Shown here: positions 10,564 to 18,778 of the stretch, in pieces | Position numbering within the stretch: the first letter of the stretch is position 1 | Layout: the number at the start of each line of letters is the position of its first letter | Source of the DNA: Zeimonas arvi | GTDB taxonomy: Bacteria > Pseudomonadota > Gammaproteobacteria > Burkholderiales > Burkholderiaceae_E | NCBI RefSeq assembly: GCF_008039575.1 | Contig: NZ_VDUY01000004.1 | Location: forward strand, 372,001 to 436,000 | Reading direction: 5' to 3' | Length of the DNA stretch: 64,000 bases | Notes under the pieces: model-generated | What the model saw: only the letters and a program-made list of their open reading frames with translations | What the model was told of the DNA's origin: nothing | The model's database searches: none | Program-made: the position numbers and the translations under genes

Positions 10564-11028
10564 ATGACGAATCCTGCTGCGCCGGAGCCGGGCGCCTCCG
10601 CCTGCCCGCTCTGCGCCGGCGACGGCGGCGAGCGGGTCTGGCGCGACGACCGCCTGCGCGTGATCCTGGCCGCCGAGCCTGACTATCCGGGCTTTACCCG
10701 GGTCGTCTGGCGCGCGCACGTCGCCGAGATGACCGACCTTCCGCCGCAGGATCGCGACGCGCTGATGCGCGTGGTCTGCGCGGTCGAGTCCGCACAGCGG
10801 GAGGCGTTCGCGCCCGACAAGATCAACCTGGCCAGCTTCGGGAACATGGTTCCCCATCTGCACTGGCACGTGATCCCGCGCTGGCGCGACGACCGCCACT
10901 TCCCGGAGCCGGTCTGGGGGCGGCCGGCCACCGGGCGGGACGACGCGATCGCCGCGCGGCGGGCGATCGTCGCGGCGCGCCTGCCTCGCTACCTGGACCT
11001 GCTGCGCGCGCGCCTGGCCAGGGCCTGA
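10564..11028 (+). CDS. HIT family protein
   Basis: A 154-residue histidine-triad nucleotide hydrolase/transferase-type cytosolic protein, probably acting on nucleoside phosphoramidates or dinucleotides. The diagnostic HLHWHVIPR motif puts the triad histidines at H98, H100 and H102, and the upstream NLASFGNMVPH is typical of bacterial HIT proteins. An N-terminal CPLC pair (about residues 14-17) may bind zinc. It starts 24 bases after the 1538-residue gene stops and may be co-transcribed with it. The physiological substrate cannot be read from sequence. Confidence 0.92.
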   Translation: MTNPAAPEPGASACPLCAGDGGERVWRDDRLRVILAAEPDYPGFTRVVWRAHVAEMTDLPPQDRDALMRVVCAVESAQREAFAPDKINLASFGNMVPHLHWHVIPRWRDDRHFPEPVWGRPATGRDDAIAARRAIVAARLPRYLDLLRARLARA

Positions 11029-11154
11029 TCCGCGCCCGCCGTTCGTCGGCCCGCGCGCGCCGGGCATCGCGCGCAGCGCGGCGGTCCGCGCGCGTACGAG
11101 CCGCGCGCAGCAAACTGGCGGCGAACGAACCGTTCTGCCCGACCCGTTCGCACC

Positions 11155-12864
11155 ATGCCCAGGCTCGCCGAACTCGATCCCGCGGCAGTGACCGGCCCGG
11201 AGGCTCTCCAGGCCTGGCTGGCCGCGCTTCCGGAAGATGCTGCCGAACGACTGACATCCATCGGCCGCCTGCTCGTCCGGTTCGGACACCGCGAGTCGCA
11301 TGTCGACGACTTCGTCGCGATGCTCGAGCAGGTTCGCCTCGTCCTGCTGCCGGCGGTCGACGAGTGCCTGGCCCCGCTCGAGGGACGCCAGATTCCCTAC
11401 GGCGCCGACGCCTGGCGGTGCCTGTCCGACGCGCTGACCACGATGCGGGCGCTGCGAACGATGTACCGACGTGCGGCCTCGCGGATGGCGCGCGAGCAGG
11501 CGCCGGCCGGGGCGGCTGCCGCCGCATCCGCGAGCGCTGCCCCGGCGGGCGCCGCGTCGCCCAGGGGCGATCCCGCCGTGGACGAGCCGGCCCGCCGGGC
11601 CTTGCCGCTGATTCGCGCGCTGGACCTGCAGGCCCGGATCCTCGCCACGCTGTCGCTGCATCGCGTCGAGCCGCTGGCCGAGGACTGGGACGAGTTCTGC
11701 GCCCTCGGCCGCCATGCGCGCGCCACGGGGCTGCTCGATGCGCAGGTTCCCGACGCGCTGCCGCTGGTCCGGCCGGTCACCGCCCGGGCCTTGTTCGTCC
11801 ATCCCCTGCTGCTGCGCCTCGCGGGGCTGCCGGAGCGCTCGCGTGACGATGCCGCGGCCGCCGTTCGCGTGGCCAGCCGGGTGGCCGCGCAGATCGGCTT
11901 TCGCGTCGACGCCGGCGCCGCGAAGCCGAACCAGTGGGGCCCGTCGATCGCGCTCACCGAGTCGTGGAGCGTGCGCCTGGATACGCACCGCATTCCGCGG
12001 ATTCTCGCGAGGCGGCGGGAGCTGGCGCCGGCAGGCGGGGCGGTGCGGCCCGCCGACGCCGCCGAAGCCTTGCTGGCCGATCTCGAGCGGCGCTGGGCAG
12101 GCTCGGCGGACGCGGCGCCTGCCGCCGCGCTCGCCCCCGCGCAGGACCGCGCCGCCTACGGTCTGCTGCGCTTCGGCCTGCCCAGGCGTAGCGAGCCCGG
12201 CGGGCCCGGCGCGCAGCCGCCGGGCGGCCGCGCCCAGGCAGGCTACGAGTTCGGTCGCTGGGAGCGGAACACGATCGTCCGGCTGTCGATGGCTGCGGGG
12301 GGCGACGCGCCCGAGCCCGGCAGCTTCGATCCGCTGGCCGTGGCCGAGCCGGCGCGATTCCTGCGGGACCCGTCGGGGCGGATCCTCGTCGAACGCAGCC
12401 TGATGCTTCCGCCGGCGCAGCTGGGCGGACTGGTGGCCCTGCGTTTCGGCGGCCCTGCTGCGTCGGGTGCCGGTTCCCGAGGCCCGGGCGCCGGTGCCGC
12501 CGCCGCCGAGGCGCCGACCCGGCTCGGCTCGGTGCATTCGGTCGAGCAGTTGGCGGCGCCGGGCTACGAGCGGATCCGGGGCCACCGGGTCGCGGTTGCG
12601 CTGTGGCCGGGGCGGGCGCTGGCGGTGGGGTTGAGGCTGGGGGCCGCTCGGTTCTTCGACGATGCATGGTTGATTCGGGCGGAGCCCGGCGATGCGCCGG
12701 CCCGCGACACGCTGGTCACGGCGCCGGGACTGGCCGCCGCCGGCGGCCGGGCGGTACTGCGCGAGCAGGGGCACGACCGGCCGATCCGTTTCACCGCGGT
12801 TCTCGAGACGGGCGCGGGCTTCGAGCGGGTCGGATTCGCCGTTGACGACGTGGTCGGAAACTGA
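11155..12864 (+). CDS. Conserved-looking protein of unknown function (possible cyclic-di-GMP/PilZ-type)
   Basis: 569 residues, not confidently recognised. The N-terminus (1-115) is helical with WLAALPED and repeated leucines; residues about 118-145 are an Ala/Pro-rich linker; the middle (145-440) alternates helices and GC-biased low-complexity stretches; the C-terminal 150 residues are beta-rich (LGSVHSVEQLAAPGYERIRG, VAVALWPGRALAVGLRLGA). The pattern of a helical N-terminal half plus a small beta-barrel at the end resembles betaproteobacterial proteins annotated as PilZ or cyclic-di-GMP binding, but I cannot find a clean RxxxR/DxSxxG motif. No signal peptide or membrane segment. It lies between the HIT gene and the DUF971-ubiE run on the same strand. 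Confidence 0.65.
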   Translation: MPRLAELDPAAVTGPEALQAWLAALPEDAAERLTSIGRLLVRFGHRESHVDDFVAMLEQVRLVLLPAVDECLAPLEGRQIPYGADAWRCLSDALTTMRALRTMYRRAASRMAREQAPAGAAAAASASAAPAGAASPRGDPAVDEPARRALPLIRALDLQARILATLSLHRVEPLAEDWDEFCALGRHARATGLLDAQVPDALPLVRPVTARALFVHPLLLRLAGLPERSRDDAAAAVRVASRVAAQIGFRVDAGAAKPNQWGPSIALTESWSVRLDTHRIPRILARRRELAPAGGAVRPADAAEALLADLERRWAGSADAAPAAALAPAQDRAAYGLLRFGLPRRSEPGGPGAQPPGGRAQAGYEFGRWERNTIVRLSMAAGGDAPEPGSFDPLAVAEPARFLRDPSGRILVERSLMLPPAQLGGLVALRFGGPAASGAGSRGPGAGAAAAEAPTRLGSVHSVEQLAAPGYERIRGHRVAVALWPGRALAVGLRLGAARFFDDAWLIRAEPGDAPARDTLVTAPGLAAAGGRAVLREQGHDRPIRFTAVLETGAGFERVGFAVDDVVGN

Positions 12865-12930
12865 GGCGGCGGGGAATTCGGCTACCATGCCGTTCGACCC
12901 AACGAGCGGCATTCCCAGAGCAGCACTGTC

Positions 12931-13368
12931 ATGGCAGCCCCCGATTCCGACAAGCATGTGCCGGTGCGCATCGTGGTGCACCAGGCGTCCCGCGTGCTCG
13001 AGCTCGAGTACGCCGACGGCCGCAATTTCCGGCTTCCCTTCGAGTTCCTGAGGGTGTACTCGCCTTCGGCCGAGGTGCGTGGTCACGGCCCGGGCCAGGA
13101 GGTGCTGCAGGTCGGCAAGGCCGAGGTCGGGATCGAGGCGGTCGAGCCGGTCGGCAACTACGCGATCCAGCCGCGCTTCAGCGACGGCCACGCCACCGGC
13201 ATCTATTCCTGGGACTACCTCTACCGACTCGGCGAGAACCAGCCGGGAATGTGGCAGGACTACCTCGACCGTCTCGCCAGGGCCGGAGCCAGCCGTCACG
13301 CAGGCACCGCGGCGCCTGCGCCGGCCGGCGCGCCCGACGGCGCCCGGACGGTGTCGCGGCCCCGCTGA
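12931..13368 (+). CDS. DUF971 (gamma-butyrobetaine hydroxylase N-terminal-like) protein
   Basis: A 145-residue protein with the DUF971 fold, a small metal-binding-like domain also found at the N-terminus of gamma-butyrobetaine hydroxylase. Typical stretches are [26 protein letters not shown] (residues about 23-48; two parts of the motif are [14 protein letters not shown] and [13 protein letters not shown]) and [13 protein letters not shown] near residue 90. The stand-alone protein is suspected to act in iron-sulfur or ubiquinone-related biology because it commonly neighbours ubiE, as it does here (stop 40 bases before the ubiE ATG). The last 30 residues are Ala/Pro-rich and probably disordered. 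Confidence 0.9.
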   Translation: MAAPDSDKHVPVRIVVHQASRVLELEYADGRNFRLPFEFLRVYSPSAEVRGHGPGQEVLQVGKAEVGIEAVEPVGNYAIQPRFSDGHATGIYSWDYLYRLGENQPGMWQDYLDRLARAGASRHAGTAAPAPAGAPDGARTVSRPR

Positions 13369-13408
13369 GCCACGGCTCGCGAATCGACCCGGTCCCCGGA
13401 TTCCCCCG

Positions 13409-14149
13409 ATGAGCGAGAAGGGCTCCACGCACTTCGGCTTCCAGACCGTCGACGAGGCCGAGAAGGCCGCGCGCGTCGCGGGCGTGTTCCATTCGGTCGC
13501 GGCGCGCTACGACCTGATGAACGACCTGATGTCGGGCGGCCTGCATCGCGCCTGGAAGGCCTTCACCGTCGCTCAGGCCGCGGTGCGGCCGGGCATGAAG
13601 GTGCTCGACGTCGCCGGCGGCACGGCCGATCTGGCCCGCGCCTTCGCCAGGCGGGTGGGGCCCGAAGGCGAGGTCTGGCTGACCGACATCAACGCGTCGA
13701 TGCTGACGGTGGGCCGGGACCGGATGATCGACGAAGGCCTGGTGCAGCCGGTCGCGCTGTGCGACGCCGAGAAGCTGCCCTTCCCGGACGGCTATTTCGA
13801 CCGGGTGTCGGTGGCCTTCGGCCTGCGCAACATGACGCACAAGGACGTCGCGCTGGCCGAGATGGCGCGCGTGCTCGAGCCCGGCGGGCGGCTCTACGTG
13901 CTCGAGTTCTCCAGGGTCTGGAAGCCCCTCGGGCCGCTGTACGACCTGTATTCCTTCCAGGTGCTGCCCCGCCTGGGCGCCCGGGTGGCCGGCGACGAGG
14001 AGAGCTACCGCTACCTGGCCGAGTCGATCCGGATGCATCCGGATCAGGAAACGCTCAAGACCATGATGGAGGAGGCGGGCCTGGTCCGCGTCCGCTACTA
14101 CAATCTCGCCGCCGGTGTGGTCGCGCTGCACGAGGGCTGGAAGCCCTGA
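13409..14149 (+). CDS. ubiE: Ubiquinone/menaquinone C-methyltransferase UbiE
   Basis: SAM-dependent C-methylation of the benzoquinol (or demethylmenaquinol) ring in ubiquinone synthesis. The 246-residue protein starts at the ATG at 13409 ([20 protein letters not shown]), which matches UbiE N-termini; an upstream ATG in frame at 13079 lies inside the DUF971 gene and is rejected. SAM motif I is [12 protein letters not shown] (65-76); the UbiE signatures [17 protein letters not shown] (34-50) and [16 protein letters not shown] are both present. Full length. It heads ubiE, Tim44-like, ubiJ in one direction, consistent with quinone biosynthesis. Confidence 0.97.
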   Translation: MSEKGSTHFGFQTVDEAEKAARVAGVFHSVAARYDLMNDLMSGGLHRAWKAFTVAQAAVRPGMKVLDVAGGTADLARAFARRVGPEGEVWLTDINASMLTVGRDRMIDEGLVQPVALCDAEKLPFPDGYFDRVSVAFGLRNMTHKDVALAEMARVLEPGGRLYVLEFSRVWKPLGPLYDLYSFQVLPRLGARVAGDEESYRYLAESIRMHPDQETLKTMMEEAGLVRVRYYNLAAGVVALHEGWKP

Positions 14150-14249
14150 GCGCAGCCGGTCGCGCGCAGCGCCGGATCGCCGCCGTAAGTTGCGGCCGGT
14201 CCGCTCGACGCAGTACCCGCACCGTTCCCCTTTCAGGAGACACAGACAG

Positions 14250-15155
14250 ATGAAATCCACCCTCTCGCGCCTGCTCGGCATCGCGCTGGTCGTGTTCGCG
14301 TCGATGACCTGGGTCGTCGACGCCGAGGCGCGGCGACTCGGCGGCGGCAAGACCTTCGGTCGCCAGTCCGACGTCACCCAGCGCCAGGCGACCCCGCCGG
14401 CCGCGGCGGCTGCGCCCACGCAGGCCGCCCGTCCCGCCGCCACCGGCGGCAGCCGCTGGATGGCCCCGATCGCCGGCTTGGCCGCCGGTCTCGGCCTGGC
14501 CGCGCTCGCCAGCTGGCTGGGCTTTGGCGAGGAGCTCGCCAACTTCATGCTGATCGCGCTGCTGGTGATCGCGGCCGTCGTCGTCTTCCGCATGTTGGCC
14601 GCCCGCAGGCAGGGCGGCGCGCGCCCCGCCTTCCAGGGTGCCGGCGCGGGCCAGGCGGGCCAGGGCAACGCCTTCCGCTATTCGCCGGCCAATGAGGGCC
14701 GCGGCGGCGTGCCGGCCTCCATGCCCGGGGCCGCCGGCGGCGCGGCGGCAATGGGTGCTTCGGCGCAGACCGGTCTCCCGGGCGTGCCGGAGGGCTTCGA
14801 CATCGACGGCTTCGTGCGCACCGCCAAGGTCCAGTTCGTTCGGCTGCAGGCAGCCAACGACGCCGGCAATCTGAACGACCTGCGCGAGTTCACCACGCCC
14901 GAGATGTTCGCCGAGCTCAAGCTCGACATCGACGAGCGCGGCGCCTCGGACAACCGCACCGACGTGGTGACGCTCGACGCCGAACTGCTCGGCATCGAGA
15001 CCACCGCGAACGACTACCTGGCCAGCGTGCGATACACCGGCATGATCCGAGAGGAAGAAGGCGCCGAGGCCAAGTCCTTCGACGAGGTCTGGGTGCTGGC
15101 CAAGCCGCTCGTCGGCGGTGGCTGGGTGCTGGCAGGCATCCGCCAGCAGGGCTGA
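14250..15155 (+). CDS. Tim44-domain membrane protein
   Basis: A 301-residue protein with an N-terminal signal or anchor (residues 1-26), a Pro/Ala-rich stretch, two hydrophobic segments (about 72-90 and 96-115), a Gly-rich linker and a C-terminal Tim44-like/NTF2-fold domain (about 185-301; FDIDGFVRTAKVQFVRLQAA begins it). Bacterial Tim44-like proteins sit at the inner membrane and bind other proteins; the precise role is unclear. The start (ATG 14250) follows a CAGGAGA ribosome site at 14234-14240. The stop overlaps the ubiJ start (ATGA), so the two are translationally coupled. Confidence 0.9.
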   Translation: MKSTLSRLLGIALVVFASMTWVVDAEARRLGGGKTFGRQSDVTQRQATPPAAAAAPTQAARPAATGGSRWMAPIAGLAAGLGLAALASWLGFGEELANFMLIALLVIAAVVVFRMLAARRQGGARPAFQGAGAGQAGQGNAFRYSPANEGRGGVPASMPGAAGGAAAMGASAQTGLPGVPEGFDIDGFVRTAKVQFVRLQAANDAGNLNDLREFTTPEMFAELKLDIDERGASDNRTDVVTLDAELLGIETTANDYLASVRYTGMIREEEGAEAKSFDEVWVLAKPLVGGGWVLAGIRQQG

Positions 15156-15808
15156 TGGAAAGCGGGTCCGGCACGCCGCTGGGCCTGCCCGGGCGGCTGG
15201 CGCGGCAGGGCACTGCCGTGCTGGTCGCCGCGCTCGATCACCTGCTCGAGCAGAACGACTGGGCGCGTGCCCGGCTTTCCATGCACGTCGGCCGTCGCGT
15301 GCTGATCGGGGTCGACGCGCCGGCCTTGCCGGGCCTGCCGCCGCCCGCCATCCTGGTGTCCATCGTCGAGGGCGGGCGGATCGCCCCCGCGGTCGGCGAG
15401 GGCCCCGAAGCGGCGGTCGCCATGACGCTGCGCCCGTCGATCGACGCGGCCTTCGACCTCGCGCGCGGCGGTCCGCGTGAACTTTCCCGACATCTTCGGC
15501 TCGAGGGCGACGTCATGCTGGCGGCTGCGCTCGGCGAGCTCGCCCAGCACCTGCGCTGGGACATGGCCGAGGACCTCAGCCGTTTCACCGGCGACGTGGC
15601 CGCGCAACGCATCGCGGGCGCAGTCGATGCCGCAGCCGGGGCGCTGCGCGATGCCGGCGGCCGCCTGCAGTCGAACGCCGTGCGCTACCTGTCGGTCGAA
15701 TCCGGCCAGCTGGTCGACCGAGCCACGCTTTCGGCGTTCGCCTCGCAGCTCGACGACCTCGAGCGCAGGCTCGACGCGCTGTCGCCGAGGCTTCGGTCCT
15801 CGCAGTGA
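15155..15808 (+). CDS. ubiJ: Ubiquinone biosynthesis accessory factor UbiJ (SCP2 sterol-binding domain)
   Basis: A 217-residue accessory protein of the aerobic ubiquinone metabolon; UbiJ with UbiK is thought to bind the lipid intermediate. The N-terminal SCP2-like domain spans about 25-110 (for example ILVSIVEGGRIAPAVGEGPE, VEGDVMLAAALGELAQHLRW), and the C-terminal part is helical, ending in the FASQLDDLERRLDAL coiled coil typical of UbiJ. It begins inside the Tim44 gene stop (ATGA at 15155). ubiB, which usually follows, is absent; the next gene is a secreted protein overlapping by GTGA. Confidence 0.88.
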   Translation: MESGSGTPLGLPGRLARQGTAVLVAALDHLLEQNDWARARLSMHVGRRVLIGVDAPALPGLPPPAILVSIVEGGRIAPAVGEGPEAAVAMTLRPSIDAAFDLARGGPRELSRHLRLEGDVMLAAALGELAQHLRWDMAEDLSRFTGDVAAQRIAGAVDAAAGALRDAGGRLQSNAVRYLSVESGQLVDRATLSAFASQLDDLERRLDALSPRLRSSQ

Positions 15809-16524
15809 GGGGCGGTTCCCGACCGGTGGGCGGACGAACCCGCGGCCTCGCGCTGGCGGCCCTGCTGTCCAGCCTCGTCGCCCCGCCCGCCTTCGCCGAA
15901 GGGATCGCCCCCGATCTGCTGCCTGTGCCGGCGCTGATCGCCGGCCTGCGCGAGGCCGGCCTGATCGGCGCCGGCGAGCCGGTGGCGCGCTTCGCCTGGA
16001 CGCTCGAAGTCAAGCGCCCGATGCGCGACCCGAAGGTCGTTTCCGAGCGCTATCTCGGGTCGCCAGGGGGCGGGTTCGCCGGCCTGAGCCCCATGATCCG
16101 CACCTATGCCCCGCAACCGGCCGCTCCGGACTCGGGCGCGCGGCCCGTGCTGAGCGTGCGCGGTCTGACCACGCTGCGCCCCGAGGAAACCGCGCTCGAG
16201 GTCGCCGTCCAGGACTTGCGGCTTCCTCTCGTGCAGGGGGCGCGCTTCCGGCTCGACTGGCACGACGACGGCGCGAAGCTCGAACAGGCCTGCACGGTGG
16301 TCGGCCAGGAGCCGGCCGCCACGCTGAACGCGGCGCTGCCGGGGCCGGCGCGCCGGATCGAGTGCGAGGGGAAGGGCAGTTACAAGGGGATTCCGGTCGG
16401 CGTGTCCGCAACGGTGTTCTACCTGGAGCGGCTCGGCGTCTTCGTGCAGGCGGAGAATACGATTCGCACGCCGCTGGGCGCGCTGCGCGCTTGGACCCGC
16501 ATCACCGGCTTCTCGATGCCCTGA
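15805..16524 (+). CDS. Secreted protein of unknown function downstream of ubiJ
   Basis: 239 residues from the GTG at 15805, which overlaps the ubiJ stop (GTGA) and suggests coupling; a second in-frame GTG at 15826 is an alternative start. A signal peptide is visible (GLALAALLSSLVAPPAFA, cleavage near residue 31). The mature part is beta-rich with FAWTLEVKRPMRDPKVV near 65 and no recognised motif; one cysteine pair (about C169 and C191) might form a periplasmic disulfide. No family assigned. Possibly in the ubiE-ubiJ transcript by position only. Confidence 0.75.
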   Translation: MRGGSRPVGGRTRGLALAALLSSLVAPPAFAEGIAPDLLPVPALIAGLREAGLIGAGEPVARFAWTLEVKRPMRDPKVVSERYLGSPGGGFAGLSPMIRTYAPQPAAPDSGARPVLSVRGLTTLRPEETALEVAVQDLRLPLVQGARFRLDWHDDGAKLEQACTVVGQEPAATLNAALPGPARRIECEGKGSYKGIPVGVSATVFYLERLGVFVQAENTIRTPLGALRAWTRITGFSMP

Positions 16525-16596
16525 TTCGTCGAGCTGGCTCCACGCCCGGGGGCAAGGCTGTCCCGTCATTCACACGAAGAAAGGAGGAGACCCTCG

Positions 16597-17346
16597 ATGC
16601 ACATCTCGTTCACCGGCCGCCGCGTACTGATCGCCGGCGGCAGCCGAGGCATCGGCCGCTCGATCGCGCTGGGTTTCGCGGCCGCGGGCGCTCATGTGGC
16701 GATCTGCGCGCGCGGCGAGGCCCGGCTGCGCCAGACCGCCGACGAACTGCGCAACCTGGGCAGCACGGTGCACGAGTCGGTCTGCGACCTGGCCGACGGC
16801 GCCGCGGTGGTCGACTGGGTCGAGGCGGCAGCCGACGCGCTGGGCGGAATCGACGTGCTGGTCAACAACGCCTCCGGCTTCGGCCGCAACGACGACGAGG
16901 CGGGCTGGGGCGCGAGCATCGACGTCGACCTGATGGCCACGGTGCGCGCCTCGCGCACCGCGCTGCCCTGGCTCGAGCGCTCGCGCGGCTCGATCGTCCA
17001 CATTTCGTCGATCTCGGGGCTGGCGCCCAGCGTGCGCACGCCCCCCTACGGCGCGATCAAGGCGGCGCTGATCCAGTACACGATGACCCAGGCCGCGGCG
17101 CTGGCGAGCAAGGGCGTCCGGGTGAACTGCGTGGCGCCCGGCTCGGTCGAGTTTCCCGGCGGTGTCTGGGACGAGGCGAAACGCAACAACCCCGCACTCT
17201 ACGAGCGGATCCTGAAAGGCATTCCCTCGGGCCGGATGGGCCGACCCGAGGAGATCGCCAACGTGGTGCTCTTCCTGGCGAGCGACCTGGCCAGCTGGGT
17301 CACCGGCCAGACCATCGCGGCAGACGGCGGCCAGATGTTCGGTTGA
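16597..17346 (+). CDS. SDR family oxidoreductase (FabG-like)
   Basis: A 249-residue classical short-chain dehydrogenase/reductase. NAD(P)-binding motif GGSRGIG (residues 14-20), NNASG near 90, catalytic Ser in HISSISG near 135 and YGAIK as the YxxxK pair near 150, PGSVEFPGG near 185, and the C-terminal TGQTIAADGGQMFG. The arginine-bearing GGSRGIG suggests NADPH. The substrate is not readable; such enzymes reduce keto-acids or ketones. A very strong AAGGAGGAG ribosome site at 16580-16588 supports the ATG at 16597. Convergent with the next SDR gene. Confidence 0.93.
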   Translation: MHISFTGRRVLIAGGSRGIGRSIALGFAAAGAHVAICARGEARLRQTADELRNLGSTVHESVCDLADGAAVVDWVEAAADALGGIDVLVNNASGFGRNDDEAGWGASIDVDLMATVRASRTALPWLERSRGSIVHISSISGLAPSVRTPPYGAIKAALIQYTMTQAAALASKGVRVNCVAPGSVEFPGGVWDEAKRNNPALYERILKGIPSGRMGRPEEIANVVLFLASDLASWVTGQTIAADGGQMFG

Positions 17347-17387
17347 ACTCGCGCGCTCCCCGCGCAGCAGGTTTACCCGCAGCGCCC

Positions 17388-18149
17388 TCAGCCGCGGCCG
17401 ACGAAGGGCATCTTGGTGGCCATCACGGTCACGAACTGGACGTTCGATTCCAGCGGCAGGCTGGCCATGTGAACGATGGTCTGCGCCACGTGCTGGACGT
17501 CCATCAGGGGCTCGGGCGCGATGCGGCCGTCGGCCTGGGGCACGCCGTTGGCCATGCGCGAGGCCATGTCGGTGGCGGCGTTGCCGATGTCGATCTGGCC
17601 GCAGGCGATGTCGTATTTCCGGCCGTCGAGGGAGGTGGACTTGGTCAGGCCGGTGATCGCGTGCTTGGTGGCGGTGTAGGGCGCGGAATTCGGCCGTGGC
17701 GCATGCGCCGAGATCGAGCCGTTGTTGATGATGCGGCCGCCGCGCGGGGACTGGTTCTTCATCACGCGGAAGGCCTCCTGCGTGCACAGGAAGGGCCCGG
17801 TCAGGTTGATGTCGACCACGTTCTTCCACTGCTCGACGCTCAGGTCCTCGACCGGCACGCCGGGCGCGTTGACGCCCGCATTGTTGAACAGCAGGTCGAC
17901 GCGGCCGAATGCCTCGACGGTCTTCGCGAAGAGCCGGCGCACCGACTCGGGGTCGGACACGTCGGCCGGCACCGCGAGCCCCCGGCTGGCCGCCTCGCCG
18001 GCCGAGGCCACCGCCTGCTCGAGCGCATCCGCGCGGCGCCCGGCGAAGGCCACGTGCCAACCGGCCTGCAGCAGCGCGACCGCGCTGGCCTTGCCGATGC
18101 CCGAGCCTGCGCCGGTGACGATCGCGACCTTCCTGGACGGGGCATTCAT
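17388..18149 (-). CDS. SDR family oxidoreductase
   Basis: A 253-residue classical SDR: cofactor motif GAGSGIG (13-19), ADVSDPES near 64, NNAGV near 90, catalytic Ser in [10 protein letters not shown] and YTATK near 160. It ends [11 protein letters not shown] rather than the usual DGG tail, and an unusual [16 protein letters not shown] replaces the common PG-motif stretch. Substrate unknown. It is divergent from the H-NS-like gene; the 176-bp region between them carries a tandem repeat and an inverted repeat, with an AGGAGAA ribosome site just before this ATG (minus strand). Confidence 0.92.
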   Translation of the reverse strand: MNAPSRKVAIVTGAGSGIGKASAVALLQAGWHVAFAGRRADALEQAVASAGEAASRGLAVPADVSDPESVRRLFAKTVEAFGRVDLLFNNAGVNAPGVPVEDLSVEQWKNVVDINLTGPFLCTQEAFRVMKNQSPRGGRIINNGSISAHAPRPNSAPYTATKHAITGLTKSTSLDGRKYDIACGQIDIGNAATDMASRMANGVPQADGRIAPEPLMDVQHVAQTIVHMASLPLESNVQFVTVMATKMPFVGRG

Positions 18150-18167
18150 TGTCGGTTCTCCTTGTCT

Positions 18168-18215
18168 GGATTATTCGGATTCGTTGCGGGCGGATTATTC
18201 GGATTCATTCCGGGC
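18168..18215 (+). repeat. Tandem direct repeat, two 24-bp units
   Basis: Units 18168-18191 and 18192-18215 begin GGATTATTCGGATTC and end GGGC, differing at two positions. They lie in the AT-richer region between the divergent SDR and H-NS-like genes. Confidence 0.9.
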
Positions 18216-18249
18216 GCATTGCACGGGAATGATATTGCGAATTAATATT

Positions 18250-18275
18250 CCCGGATATTCCCGATAATATCCGGG
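18250..18275 (+). promoter_or_regulatory. Inverted repeat in the H-NS-like gene upstream region (candidate operator)
   Basis: Perfect 10-bp arms CCCGGATATT (18250-18259) and AATATCCGGG (18266-18275) are separated by CCCGAT. Extra half-site-like copies flank it (ATATTCCC before, GGGATATC after). The surrounding 60 bp are strikingly AT-rich for this genome, as expected of a promoter bound by H-NS-type proteins; autoregulation is inferred. Confidence 0.6.
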
Positions 18276-18325
18276 ATATCGGATTCCGATGAACGAACGA
18301 CCCCGGGTCGAAAAGGAACGTTTAA

Positions 18326-18667
18326 ATGCCCACGCCATCGCTGAAATCGATCGAGGCACAGATCAAGAAGCTGCAGGCCCGCGCCCAGGCGCTTCGCGAC
18401 AAGGATCGCAAGCCGGTGATCGCCGCGATCGTCAGGCAGATGAAGGCGCATGACATCGGCGTGGCGGAAATTGCCGAGGCCATGGGCAAGCCGCGCGCGC
18501 CGCGCCGGGCCGCGGGCAAGGCAGTCGCCGCCAAGCCGCGCAAGGCGGTGCCGATCAAGTATCGTCACCCCGAAACCGGCGACACCTGGACCGGCCGCGG
18601 CCGCACGCCGCGCTGGATCGTCGAGGCCGAGAAGGCCGGGACCGACCGGTCGAGCTTCGCGGTCTGA
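18326..18667 (+). CDS. H-NS family nucleoid protein
   Basis: A 113-residue xenogeneic-silencer-type DNA-binding protein. The N-terminus (1-50) is a coiled-coil oligomerisation segment (LKSIEAQIKKLQARAQALRD); the middle is a basic Ala/Lys/Arg linker (55-75); the C-terminus holds the H-NS DNA-binding motif YRHPETGDTWTGRGRTPRWI (79-98). Length and layout fit the Bv3F/BpH3-like H-NS proteins of Burkholderiales. AAGGAA precedes the ATG. The AT-rich, repeat-bearing upstream region suggests autoregulation. Confidence 0.93.
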   Translation: MPTPSLKSIEAQIKKLQARAQALRDKDRKPVIAAIVRQMKAHDIGVAEIAEAMGKPRAPRRAAGKAVAAKPRKAVPIKYRHPETGDTWTGRGRTPRWIVEAEKAGTDRSSFAV

Positions 18668-18766
18668 GGCCGAGGCCGGCCGACAGCGCCGGCGCGCTTC
18701 GCCTTCGGCAGGTCGTGCCCTCGTCGCGCGCTGCGTGCAGGCTCATCCGGTGAGCCTCGCCTGCGC

Positions 18767-18772
18767 GACAAT
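18767..18772 (+). promoter_or_regulatory. -10 box (GACAAT) of rmuC
   Basis: GACAAT ends 6 bases before the rmuC ATG (18779). Transcription would begin at the start codon, and there is no Shine-Dalgarno. The same word sits at the same distance from gph. Confidence 0.4.
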
Positions 18773-18778
18773 CGCGGC

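Noticed and set aside
8905-13428. 1507-codon minus-strand open frame spanning five plus-strand genes
   Set aside because: Covers several unrelated genes with good motifs on the other strand; composition is that of an antisense shadow.
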